Shown here: piece by piece, positions 1 through 11,194 of the stretch
How positions within the stretch are numbered: the stretch's first letter is position 1
Layout of the letters: the number at the start of each line of letters is the position of its first letter
Assembly: GCA_003313425.1 (NCBI GenBank)
Contig: NHZP01000011.1
Coordinates: 1,054,001 to 1,118,000 of the forward strand
Direction of reading: 5' to 3'
DNA: 64,000 bases
Source: Pseudopyrenochaeta lycopersici
Lineage: Eukaryota; Ascomycota; Dothideomycetes; Pleosporales; Pseudopyrenochaetaceae
Notes under the pieces: generated by a model
Seen by the model: the letters and a program-made list of their open reading frames with translations, nothing else
Database searches by the model: none
Told to the model about the DNA's origin: nothing
Translations under genes and position numbers: made by a program

Positions 1-53
1 GTTAATTGCGAAAGACGTCAAAACGAGTATCTTGATTGTGGGTGAAGAACATC

Positions 54-1173
54 ATGACTTCAAGCTCCAAGAAAAAAAAGAGAGTAAGAAGAAGGATTTC
101 CAGGTAAGAAAACGCGTACTGTTACTCGACCAATCGTCAGACTAATTATTCTTAGAAACCAAAATTGAAGGTTGGGAAGGCCAAACCGAAGGCTGCCAAT
201 AGTACCAACACGAGTTTCAAGGCAAAATGTGGGAAGATTGAATTCTGCAGTGTAGAATGGTTACTTACATACTATAGCAATTGCACTAAAGCAGCAGGCT
301 CTATCAACAAGCGCTCCAACTTTAGAGGCACAATGTGCACATCATTTGGGGCTACTAAATCACAAATCAGACACCCAGCGGAAAGAGTCCCTAGCCTTCC
401 TAACTTCAGCAATAATCAACAATCCTCCGGCAACGCCTTTGCCACAACCATCGTCTGTTATCATTCCTGCGGTACAGCGACTTGTACTGGACGGATCAAA
501 TAGTGTCCGTCAACAGTTGCTCAAGCTTTTGCAAAGCTTACCCAAGATCGACATCGCAAGCTACGCAGATCAGTTACTACTCCACACGAGGGCGGCTATG
601 ACGCATCTGGCAGCCGAGATTCGTGTTTTTGGGCTTGATGTACTCGATTGGTTGATTGAGGTCGCAGGTGATGAGGTTGTTAGTTGTGCTGGAGGTTGGG
701 TGAAGATGTTAAAATGCTTCCTCAGCCTGCTCGGCTGGCAAAGTGAAGCAAGCAGCAAGTGGTCCACGGCGAGATCTTATGGGAAAGCAGACTCAAAGAT
801 GCAGGTCAAACAAATGACCGCGCTTACTTCCTTCCTTCGAGCCGGCCTGTTCCACGCCGAAGCAGTGGCTTTGGCTGATATGAGCAACAGCAATTTCCCT
901 CTTTGGCAGACAGAGCATCATGTACTATCGGAACGATCGAATGTATTTGCCCATCTGAATCTGTTCGGTGCAACAAGAGATGAGGAAGCAGAGATGTATG
1001 AGGATCGTGAGGACCGACAAAGGGTGTTTCATGAGAGAGCGGAAGCAGCAATTGTTGCAGGTTTGGAACAAGCAACTAAAGGCGGCGGTGAACTGGGTCG
1101 TGCGGCAGCACAGCTTCGAAAGGTCGTCAAAGAAGGCATGGCAGATTTTTATCGAGAAGAATTTGCACCTTGA
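54..1173 (+). CDS. IPI1: Ipi1-like pre-rRNA processing protein (Rix1 complex)
   Basis: Ipi1 belongs to the Rix1 complex, which processes ITS2 and matures 60S pre-ribosomes in the nucleus. My model has exons 54-83, 156-228 and 278-1173 (332 aa, near the usual length). The basic N-terminus, the KPKLKVGKAKPK segment and the family block NHKSDTQRKESLAFLT are all present, the last just after the exon 2/3 joint. Intron 2 (229-277) has a weak GTGGGA donor, but removing it restores a family-like frame. Exon 1 is odd: the residues usual in this family (KKKDFQ, 86-103, before a second donor at 104) lie out of frame with ATG 54. The nearer donor at 84 gives an intact frame without them. An 8-A run at 72-79 suggests a one-base slip. 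Family assignment is strong; the exon 1 boundary is uncertain. Confidence 0.85.
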
Positions 1174-2138
1174 TATGAGCGTATCCTAATCAATGCACAA
1201 ATTGCCTCCTCTATTGCAATATCCATGTCCTTAAGCTGCCCGCTTACTTGTGCTGTAGTATGTCGAGCCCTTCTTTTCTACTCATTCTCACCGTAATACA
1301 CAGTCTCAATCAAATAATCTGAGAGTTTAGCGGCACTAGGTTAAAACACTTAGGCTTGCGTAAATTTTGAATGCTTCAAAGAGGGCTGTGATACTTTCTA
1401 TTGCCTAAACACATAGAGCATAGCTTCCAGATGGGCCGAACGCGTACGCAGAATTCATGAACGACTAGGTCGGGTCGCGCCCTTAGTGCCGTGGAATCAA
1501 TGCCATTCAAATGTCAGGTTTCTTAGTGTACAATGACGGATTACGTTGAAAGCTCAGCTAGGGCCTGACGACTGGCAGTGCTTCTATATATAGTATCTTA
1601 TAGAAGTCCTATGTCTTACGCTATGGAATATCTATAGGAGGTTGTGTTCTCTTTGATATTCTTTCCAGATCTGCACATGAATTCTAGTCGATTTCTTCCA
1701 GCAGCCGATCATGTCATGGAAGAAAGATCTTGCCAAAAGGCGGCTAGTGCACCAATACAAACATCCGATCGAGGGATGCAGGTCCAAAACGTGTGACCAT
1801 TGCGACAACTGTACTACGTACACACGTCCGAACTTGGTCATTCAAATAAAATTCAGATGTCGCGGGTGCAAGCATCGCGTAAGACCTACTATGCGGCAGA
1901 TCTACACCTTCCCTATCTACTAAATGGACTATTGCGAGTCCAAACTTGCGCAATAAAACTCTTTGGCAGTATTGCACGCTGGAAATTAGAAGATAAGGGC
2001 CTACTTGCAGAGGTGTTGGTTCTAGCTCGCAACCTACCTTCGTAGCACGCGTGATGGTCGCGGCAGCTACGCGTGTTGCAGGGATCATGCTAGTATCAGT
2101 CCCGTTCACCTGGTTCTGAACAGGGAATTACTGGGCGC
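1174..2138. other. Intergenic, no gene seen
   Basis: No supported gene. A small A/T-rich patch has two nested short inverted repeats: 8-bp arms at 1581-1588 and 1599-1606, and 6-bp arms at 1607-1612 and 1634-1639. They may be a relic of a small repeat. The rest shows no protein-like frame on either strand. Confidence 0.5.
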
Positions 2139-3432
2139 ATGTGTCGCCTCGGCTCTTCACAAAATTGCCGTAAAACATCCATTGTGCAAGCTAACGAGCC
2201 GCTAACATCCATGGATGGCCCTCGACGACAAGTAGAAGCTGCCACTCGGCCTTTATCATCAGAACATTACCATCACGGCTCTGTGAGACCCCTCAATCCC
2301 ACCTCAACTAACACTAGACCGCTGTGGGATACTGTCATCTACATCTTGCATCAGATCTTCGAGGTTCCATTGACTGTGATACTACTGGCATTTGGCTTCA
2401 TTGTCCCGGAATTGAGGGATTGGATCACAAGTGTCGGGATGGGGAAACAATTCGATCCTGATCGGGATGTTGGGAGTTTGCAGGGGAAGATTGTGCTGGT
2501 GACTGGTGGTACGCTGCTCCCGCTCCTATTCTGTCGGCCAAAGTGTCGCTGATGAACGTATTGTAGGCAACGCAGGTCTGGGTAAACAAACAATAGCCTA
2601 CCTCTCCTCTCATAAACCGGCACGCATATACCTCGCAGCCCGTACCGCGTCCAAAGCCCGCGATGCAATCGCAAACATCAACTCCTCTGTGCCGAATGCA
2701 TGCGAAATCGTACACTTGTCCCTCGACTTGACGTCTTTCACTTCAATCGCTGAAGCTGCGGCGACGTTCAAAGCTCGTGAATCGCGACTAGACATCCTGA
2801 TCAATAACGCAGGCATCATGGCTTGTCCATATGATACCACAAAGGAAGGGTATGAGGTACAATTCGGGACCAACCACATGGGGCATGCATTGCTCACGAA
2901 ACTATTGTTACCTACGATGCTAGAGACGGCGAAACAGCCTGGCGCAGACGTCAGGATCGTTACTTTAAGCAGTATGGGCCATCACTTGACTAGTCCAAAG
3001 GGCATAGACTTTGATCAAGTTGCGTTGGAGCAGCAACAGACATGGCGTCGCTATGGCGCCTCAAAGCTCGCCAACATTCTCTTCGCACGGGAGCTTGCCG
3101 AACGGTATCCACAAATTACATCTGTCTCGCTGCACCCTGGTGTGATCCTCACTGACCTCTTCCAATCGCTGCGAACGAATATCTTCCTCAAGATTGGTAT
3201 TTGGATATATGGTGTCATTGGCATAATATTGCCAGGCCATTACAGGGATCCAAAAGGCGGTGCGCTCAACACGACGTGGTGCGCTACAACGAGGAAGGAG
3301 GATTTGGTGAACGGCGGGTTTTACAAACCAGTGGGTGTGCTAAACAATGGGAGTAAATGGGCGAGGGATGAAGGCCTACGAAAGAAGCTTTGGGAGTGGA
3401 CGGAAGGAGAGCTGGGGAAGCATGGCTTTTAA
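2139..3432 (+). CDS. Short-chain dehydrogenase/reductase, membrane-anchored
   Basis: A classical SDR of the retinol-dehydrogenase/WW-domain-oxidoreductase type, an NAD(P)-dependent oxidoreductase of unknown substrate. Exons 2139-2508 and 2567-3432 encode 411 aa. The 58-nt intron cuts the cofactor motif: VTGG before it and NAGLGK after it join to the Rossmann glycine motif near residues 121-130. NNAG and the catalytic YGASK (Y286, K290) follow. A hydrophobic segment (PLTVILLAFGFIV, about residues 70-82) precedes the fold and suggests an ER or lipid-droplet anchor. A second in-frame ATG at 2211 would shorten the protein by 24 residues; I cannot choose between them. The Rossmann and active-site motifs are intact, so it should be active. 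Confidence 0.88.
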
Positions 3433-3543
3433 TAAACATAAACGGGCAAGACTATGGCTGAGAATGTTGAAAGCTATTGAAAACGTGTGTGCTTTATTCT
3501 TTGTGATGTTCGTATCTCAAGATCCCTTTCAATGCACAATCGA

Positions 3544-6500
3544 TCACCTCGGGATCACATCGGCTATCTTTAATCTTTGTACAACTTCGTACATCTTCGG
3601 CAGCAACTCATTAATGCGGAAGGGCTTCGTGACAACTTCGTCCTGCAGAACGTGTCAATGACTCAAATTGGGTATCTGAAGGCGCGGTAGCCTTACCATT
3701 CCCGCCTCCAGCAGACTCGCAACTTGTTCCCTTCTCGCGTTGCCAGTACAGGCAATGACTGGTATATGTCCACTTAACTTGCCGCACTGCTGCCATTCGC
3801 GAATCTTCTGTATGCATGTGAGACCATCCATGACAGGCATCTCTTGATCAAGTAGAATGACTGACAGTGGCATCAGTGTCAAAGTGTCAGAGAGATTGCC
3901 ATTATCAACCTCCTTGTAACATGACTTCTCCAAGAAGTCAAGACACTCAATGCCATGATTCGCCACATGGACTGTGCACCCGGCTTTACGAAGCTGATTT
4001 GCGGTTACCTTCTGATTAATCAGGTTGTCCTCAACGAGGAGAACATGTAAGTCGCTTGGGGCTATTGGGCTGGGAATGCTTGAATCGGTGCATGAGTTAT
4101 TGATTTCTGGCAGCGTGATGTCTGAGTATACCTAAGCAGTGGTGGCAAAGTCAGCAGACTATGTCTTTTATATCAAGAGATATACCGAGAATCACAAATC
4201 CCCATGGCATGCTTGTAGCCAGAGACTGCGCCTGACATCGAAAACTTTACTTACCAAGTCCGACTCTAACGCTTTACTGACATGTGGAGATCCTGTGACA
4301 GTTCCGTCCTCTGAGAAGGTTTCGTCACTAGTTTCTGGCTTGTATCGCCGGACTTTGATATAGAAGGCAAATGTACTTCCTTGGCCGGCGACAGAATAGA
4401 CGCCAATCTGACCGCCTTGGAGCTCCGTTAATTCACGAGATATGAATAAACCCAAACCTGAGCCGCCATATTGTGAGTACGTTTTCGCGGAAGCCTGAGA
4501 GAAGCGACGGAATAGATTAGACATCTCTTCTGCTGTAAGACCTTTACCGGTGTCGCAAACATCGAATCGAAGAAACAAGTCTTCACCTTTGCCCCATTCA
4601 GGAGCCGTCATGGCGTCTGCGCGAGAGGTTCGCTGCGGGATGAAGGAGACGTTGGTTGTTCCTGCCGAAGGGCGTTTTGTGGATGCTCCGAGCATTACGC
4701 TGATCCTTTTCGCCTCTTCTTTTCTTGTGAACTTGATTGCATTTGTGAGTAGGTTAATAAGAATCTAATCATGTTGGCAAAACAATTATCCCTCGAAGCT
4801 TTGTCATGACCTACCTGCAAGAGTCGAGCGGGATCGAGCATGACCCAATCAACACACAACTTCGTGTATGATTGCTCAATCTTGAAAGTAGCAGCAATTT
4901 TCGCTTCCGTAAGCTCGCCTTCGTACATGGAGAGGACCCTTTCTACAAGCATGGTGGGGCGGATGCGGTCAGGAGCAATGAGTAGCAAATTTGAATCGAG
5001 CTTCGAAAGTGTGAGGATGTCATCGACGATACGCTTCTGATGCTGGGCGCATAGTAAAATGGTTTGAGCAGAGTCCAGAATGGATGCTTGTACATCTTTG
5101 GGCATAGGGTCTATGTTTTGTGATTCTAGGTCATTGACCAGTCCTAAGTGAAGTCAGCTTGTCACAATATGCGAAGTAAACTATCACGTGGATGCTAAGA
5201 GTCGTCATAGAGCTGTATCAACATGTGTCACGCGTATTTAGTAGACACATAGACTTGCTCCAACGCCATCTAACGATAGATCAAACGACTTACCAAGGGG
5301 GTTTACATCGAACGACGTGAGGATACCGTCCGCGGATTGAATGATGGCCGAAAGTGGATTCCTCATCTCGTGACATGTCTTTGCCGCGATGAGCATTTAA
5401 CTTAGGGTGATCTTGAGCCACTTACCATGTCTATGAAATTATCGCTCTGTCGTTTTGTTTCCAAGGCATCTTCAATTCGTCGCTCTTTTTCCTCAAGCTG
5501 TGTTGTTAGCTTAATGACATAGATACCAACCCACTTTAGCTCCTGATGCTCGTTTCTTTCAGCGGAAGCATGCGCAAGCAGCCATGTCCAAACTTCAGGC
5601 CTACTCAAGGGTTCTTCGACGGTACGATCCTCGAGGACACGGAACTGAAAAAAAGGTTCGTAGTTGGGATCGCCAGATGCAGCCAACTTTGCAAACTGGA
5701 TATCAAAGATGTGTATGTCGTCCGGGTGGAGTGGCGCTGAGTATCCGTATGGTAAACTCTCGTTTAACTCCAGATGAGTAAGCTCTGCGTATGTGACATT
5801 GTTCCATGCGAGCTTGCCAGAAGGATTGTACAGCGCCAGACCTACAGTTGCAAACTCTGCAAGTCTGGCTACAAAAACAGAGAAGAAAAAATTAGCTTAT
5901 GGCTCAGATGTGCTCTATATTCAAGACTTACTGAATGCTCGCTCTTGATCTCGAGCTTTCTGCCACCGCTGTCTAAGCTTTTCTTTTTCTTCTGGAACAA
6001 GAATACCCGCAGCAGCCTTCATGAACTTGTCCATTAGAGAGCTGATAAAGGCCTGATAAGCTGAATCGTATGGACGTTGAGGGTTGATTGCGAAGAACAG
6101 AAAGCCGACAGATCCGGGCCCATCAACCCGCTTGATGGGACAGATCAAAGCTGACTGACATTGTGAATCAAGGCCTCGCCCATTTATTTTAATTTGAAGG
6201 GACTTTGGAAAGTTCTTTTCTTTCTCGCTGATGACAAGGTGTTGTTCTGAGATCCAAGCTGTGCGGAATAGCTTTGCAAGTAAGTCGTAGTGATCGGTGA
6301 GATCCTTGTAGTCGGTCACAACAGGATGTTCTAGATCCAAACCAATCAGGCCCTCCAGCTTCAGCGATGATGGGATCAGGTCTTCCACAGATGCAGGCCC
6401 GAGTTTGTCCGGATTTCGATCTTTGGGGGCAGAATACATGATGCAGAATGGGAAGTCCTCTGGATTAGATTCCATGATTTTACCGATTTTGGACCAATAC

Positions 6501-7561
6501 ATTGCTATATCGTCTCCCCAGGTACTCATAGCCTCCGCTTGTGCTAGCGTACGCTGTCTTCTCTGAAGAACTACATCCGTCGTTGTCTCCCAGAATTCTT
6601 TTACGACGCCGACCATTTTGCCGTTGTCGTCTGAAATCGGAAGGACAGTCCAGGAAAAGTAGGCCTCTTCCCAGGGCAAATCTCCTCGCGGAATTGGATG
6701 ATAGTAGTCAAAATATTGTGTAGATGTTCCTTTCTGCCACACTTGTTTGATGCCCTCATACTTGAGAGCCCAGCCTGGACCCGCTCCTACTGATCCGTGC
6801 TGGCCCATGGCTTCAGGGTGGCGATGACCGAGTAGCTTAGAAGTGGCCTCATTGTACAGCATGAATGGGTCTTCAAAGCCAAAATAAACAGCGCGTGCCT
6901 GTGGATTACTGACTATTGATATAGCCCATTGACGAATGATAGGGCTCCAGCTGGCCATGGGCCCTACTTTGGTCTGTAACCAATCTATACTACGCAACCA
7001 TTTGACGAATTCGGTGGCGTTTGGGATGTCGTATCGCGTCCAGTCAAGAATGCGAACAAAGTCATCTCCTGTAGAAGACGTTGCAGCAGGCGAATGAGTG
7101 CAATTTGGCAGCTCCAAACTCGGAGAGGCAAAAGTTGAGCAATTCCAGGGGGATTCCCGAAGGGACTCAGTTCGTGCTCGTTTGTGTGGCCTAGTTGAAA
7201 TGTCACTGTCCTCAGAAGAGCGTGCTTTAAACCTTGACTGTGATTGTAGGACACCCCAGCTTTCTCCTACTTTTGAAGCTGCCCACATTAAGCGAGCGTA
7301 TGGTATACTTCTGGTTTTTCCATGCTCGAGGCCATCCCAAATCGACGAGCTTTCTGCCCACACTTTGAACGCTCGATGAGGAAGTTCTGCATTTTCTAAC
7401 CAGGCGTCGAAAGAAGGATTCGCATAAATCAAGGATGGGTCTTGAGCTTTACCGTTTTCTGTGGTGAACTTGACAATGACAGAAGACAATGCATGGCAGT
7501 CCAAGAATTCCGCTAGGAGGGAAAGGTCGATAACGGCTCTTGCTGGCAACGACGTCGGCAT
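3544..7561 (-). CDS. Hybrid histidine kinase with PAS domain and C-terminal receiver
   Basis: A two-component hybrid sensor kinase that would pass phosphate through an HPt protein (Ypd1) to response regulators. My model has seven exons: 7561-5932, 5868-5426, 5378-5294, 5143-4815, 4764-4255, 4131-3697 and 3642-3544, giving 1176 aa with all phases compatible. In order: a sensory N-terminus with PAS-like segments (the last around YNPSGKLAWNNVTY in exon 2), a short coiled-coil, the H-box with CHEMRNP (His694) formed by joining exons 2 and 3, an ATPase domain (INLLTNAIKF, DTGKGL, GGSGLGL) and a receiver (VLLVEDN, acceptor Asp1094 in VILLDQEMPVMDG, TKPF in the last exon). No transmembrane helix is evident, so it is probably cytosolic. 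The ligand and fungal HHK group cannot be read from sequence alone. Confidence 0.93.
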
Positions 7562-9332
7562 GATGAGGACTCGTGGTCAATTATATCTCTCTAGATCTTG
7601 AATAATTGTAGAATGATTGGACTTTCAAACTGACAAGTTGGTTAAATATCTTTGGTTCCAGCAGGTCAGAAATGCAGTAAACGAGAATCGGTACGCTTCA
7701 AGTGGTTTATCAAGCAGAAAACTTGACAACGGCCTGAACCAGAAGAACAGATAACCTTATTATATTTTTCCTTGCCTAAATTAATCTTTGTTCCTAAAAT
7801 TCCACCCTGTAAATTCAAGCCTAAGAAGCACCGTTTCTGGTACGGGGTGCAGACGCCACTTGTTACACGAAGAACTTTTATTGAACAGTTATATTCCACA
7901 AAACTTTTTTTTCCGGGAAATACGGATGATTTCAGCTTTCAGGTGAAGTATGGGAGTACAGATTCAAGCATTGTGATTGATAGGATAAAGCGCAGAAGCG
8001 CGCAAGAATCTGCTAGGCACAGCTATCAGCCAATCTTTGTGGCGGCGCACATCAAAGGCAGTGACATAGATAAGTGATCCTCTAACAAAAATTGTGACGA
8101 TCGTGCGTTAGGTATGCCGGTTTGTGGTGCTTTTTAGCCGGGGGTCATTGTGATAGAAGTATACTGGTTTCCGGACATTTCACGCACATACTTCATGCTA
8201 ATTTGTAAAGCCTCATCGTGCGCGGTCCTCTTAGTCAAGCAGATCCTGCATATATTCGTTTTGATTGACAAATGCTATACACGATTTTCACCATCGAAAG
8301 GGAACTGTGCCTATTGCCTTGTTCATCATACTATACTTGGAACACCTCAGGATAAAAGCAATGCAAACGAGCAAAATTGGGGCAAACATGCTCCGGGATT
8401 GTGACAGCGCGTAGATGCGGGCTTGAAAAATAGATAATTGAGGAAGTGAGAACACCAACACGCCACACGAGCTGAGTGTATGAAAAGCAAATCTTCCCCC
8501 CTTCCCCGATTGGCTATAATCCTAGGCGGCTCATGCAATTGCCAGCCCTTCCTGTTCCCTTATGTCCCTTATATACGCGAGGGTGACACTGCGATTGCCC
8601 ATGAACCTTGGCGTCAGTAGGCAGTCCAGTCGACCAGTTTCCATTGCGACTTCTAATGATACTGCTTGGGCGTAGCGCGTAATAGAAACCTATAGTAAAC
8701 AGCTTCATCATGTCATCAAATGCGCAATACAATTGTTTGTCACCAATTTACGCTACGCGCAACAACAGAACATATGGATGTTGGCAGTGTCCTGAGTTTT
8801 TCCCATCTTCGTAAAGCGAAATAGCCACCGAAATGTACTAACAAACTGTACTCACAGATTCGATTCGAGCGAAAGGGCCGAACAAGCAGAATGATCCGGC
8901 CAATAGCAAGAATGGATTAAATTTCAATCAGTATCGAACACGGAGAGAGACGGTTTGTTAGCGTTTGATACTGTATTTCCTGTTGAGTCGAGCAAATACT
9001 ACTAAGTATTTGAAGACATAATCTGTGAATGGAACTTGATACCTTTCAGCTGCAGTCGGAAGATAATGAGGAAACGAGGGCCACAGACATGAAGGTCTGA
9101 CATGGTGTTGTGGCAAACAGTAGTGCACGCATCTTTGTATTTATTAATTATTTAGTATTCTTTGTATGATTAGGAGCTAGACGAGACCTCGAGATGACGG
9201 CTTAGCTTAGTCCGTAGTATGGCAAGTGTTTTTGAAGTGCCATTGCGTAAGACAGATATAAATTTTGTAAGTAAAACGCTAGATCTACCCTAGGGTGAAT
9301 GATTCTTTAGGGAAAGGTGGCCAGGACATGAG
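7562..9332. other. Long A/T-rich intergenic stretch, no gene seen
   Basis: About 1.8 kb between two minus-strand genes. Short open frames occur on both strands (for example 7772-8077 +), but none has a recognisable domain, good splice sites or coding-like composition. It presumably includes the histidine kinase promoter and the 3' region of the oxidase gene. Confidence 0.5.
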
Positions 9333-10667
9333 TTACAACTTTGCCAGTTGCTGAATTACTCTTAGGTCGTCTCGGCTGATCTCCGATACGCTTTTCTTGC
9401 CGAAATTTGCAAGTGAGTTATCGGTATCAGCGAGCAAGCAATTGAGTACATGTTTGACACCCTCTTCTCCTCCCATAGCAAGCCCATAAACATATGGCCT
9501 GCCAATGAGCACAGCTTTGGCGCCCAAGGCGAGTGCTTTTAGGACGTCAGAGCCGGTCCGTATGCCGCTGTCGAAAAGGATGGTTAAGCCCGAGCTTTTA
9601 ACTTTCTCGTCAGCACCAATCTCAGCTAGAGCGTCGATTGACGCAATTGCTCCATCAAGTTGCCTGCCTCCATGATTGGATACTACAATGCCGTCCATGC
9701 CATGATCGATAGCTTTGTGGGCATCTTCGACAGCCTGGATGCCCTTCAGCACAATAGGTCCATCCCAGTACTTTCGGAGGATTTGCAGATCATTCCAGTC
9801 GCGATAGTTTCCAGACGCAACGAGGGATGTGAACAACATTGCTTTCTTGATGACACTTGCATACGCCAGAACTTTGGCCGCCCCACCGATGCTACCTGGG
9901 CGCTTAAGGATTTGCCAAATCTCAGAGACCTTCTCGGTGACGCTCCTCATATCCTGGGCTTGTAATTCCGCGTACATACGTTGAAAGACCGGGTCGGAAA
10001 ATCCTACTTGACAACCTTGGCCCCAAACGAAGGGAATGTATGATTCATCGAGGTCATTAGGGCGCCAACCAATCATGAAGGTGTCTAGAGTGACAACCAA
10101 CACCTGAAAACCATTAGTTTTCGCCCGACTCAGTAAGCTTGCTGTCAACTCTTCCGCCTGCGGTTTTGGCCAGTAGAGCTGGTACCATCTATCGGAATCT
10201 CCATTGGCTTTAGCAACTTGTTCGATAGATCTTGTCGCTGCAGTCGAGAGGATCATAGGGACCTTTACTGCAGCACAAGCTCGAGCTGTCGCCTCCTCGG
10301 CATCAGGATGGAGTATCTCTTGTACTCCAATAGGTGCCGCAAGCAACGGGCTTGGGTACCGCCGCCCAAAGATTTCTACTGACATATCTCGTCGCGTAGC
10401 TTGAACCAACATCCATGGGCGTAGTCGATAGCGCTCAAAAGCCGAAATATTTGATGCATGAGTAGATTCACTGCTTGCCGCGCCATAAACATAGAGGAAG
10501 TTTGGTAGTGGCACTGCAGCCCTGGCGGCCGCCTCCCATTGTGCAGGCTTCGTTGAATACTTGGGCCGGCGTAAACTGGCATAGATTTCGCGTTGATACT
10601 GAACATATGAGTCCGGGTCGGGCTCGTAGTATTGTGTTTCCTCGTTTCCAGACTTCGTGTTGGCCAT
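9333..10667 (-). CDS. FMN-dependent alpha-hydroxyacid dehydrogenase/oxidase (lactate 2-monooxygenase-like)
   Basis: A single-exon 444-aa member of the FMN-dependent 2-hydroxyacid oxidase family (lactate oxidase/monooxygenase, glycolate oxidase). These oxidise an alpha-hydroxy acid such as L-lactate to the keto acid or its decarboxylated product. It has the TIM-barrel landmarks: PLLAAPIG near the N-terminus, LVVTLDT, the active-site SNHGGRQLDG with catalytic His332, and the FMN-phosphate region DSGIRTGSDVLKALALGAKAVLIGRP. There is no signal peptide or cytochrome b5 domain, so it is not a flavocytochrome b2. The insertion between LVVTLDT and the late barrel resembles lactate 2-monooxygenases. 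It sits head to head with the phosphatase gene across 527 bp. Confidence 0.92.
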   Translation of the reverse strand: MANTKSGNEETQYYEPDPDSYVQYQREIYASLRRPKYSTKPAQWEAAARAAVPLPNFLYVYGAASSESTHASNISAFERYRLRPWMLVQATRRDMSVEIFGRRYPSPLLAAPIGVQEILHPDAEEATARACAAVKVPMILSTAATRSIEQVAKANGDSDRWYQLYWPKPQAEELTASLLSRAKTNGFQVLVVTLDTFMIGWRPNDLDESYIPFVWGQGCQVGFSDPVFQRMYAELQAQDMRSVTEKVSEIWQILKRPGSIGGAAKVLAYASVIKKAMLFTSLVASGNYRDWNDLQILRKYWDGPIVLKGIQAVEDAHKAIDHGMDGIVVSNHGGRQLDGAIASIDALAEIGADEKVKSSGLTILFDSGIRTGSDVLKALALGAKAVLIGRPYVYGLAMGGEEGVKHVLNCLLADTDNSLANFGKKSVSEISRDDLRVIQQLAKL

Positions 10668-11194
10668 TTTAACGGATGCCAGTGATATGGCCTCAGCTGA
10701 TGTTGGCCAAAGATACGGGTTGCTGTCAAGATTGCCGCTTCTTTGTCATAGGAAGAGACTCCAACGGCAGTTACTTGATGTGTGAAGTGGTTCACGGAAC
10801 CGGAAGGAGATGTGGAGTAAGATCGATGCCGAGGTCTGAGCACACCCCCCCCTGACAGGGTCTCCCTTGTCTCACCGTAATCGACTCGCAACTTTCACTC
10901 CTCATAGCCAGACCCTTCCAAGCAGCAATCTGACATCTATCATGCTTATACAGTGAATAGAAGAGCCCCGTAACTAGCACCCTTTTCGTGAAGCAAACGA
11001 TCAAAAGCACACAGCTCAAACTTGCGCATTCGCACATGGTCAAACCACCATCCGCTGGAACAGCTTGGCAGGAACTTATGTTTGCAGTTCACACCGCCTA
11101 CCACATTCTGCCCCAAACGACTGCCCACAATGCCTTCGAAAACAGTCTGCTCTAGCTGGGCATTCAATTTCCCTGCGTCAGAATTGGATACACG
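10668..11194. promoter_or_regulatory. Divergent promoter region
   Basis: A 527-bp stretch between the starts of the minus-strand oxidase and the plus-strand acid phosphatase, so it must hold both promoters. It contains a C8 run near 10847-10854. I see no clear TATA box or known operator. Confidence 0.5.

Noticed and set aside
165..503. Open frame running through the Ipi1 exon 2/intron 2 region (112 aa)
   Set aside because: Only its first 21 codons are coding; the rest reads through the intron and then the wrong frame of exon 3.
1744..2109. 121-aa minus-strand open frame upstream of the dehydrogenase
   Set aside because: No domain, no splice support and composition unlike the neighbouring genes.
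7772..8077. 101-aa plus-strand frame in the gap upstream of the histidine kinase
   Set aside because: A/T-rich, no family signal and no convincing promoter or exon partner.
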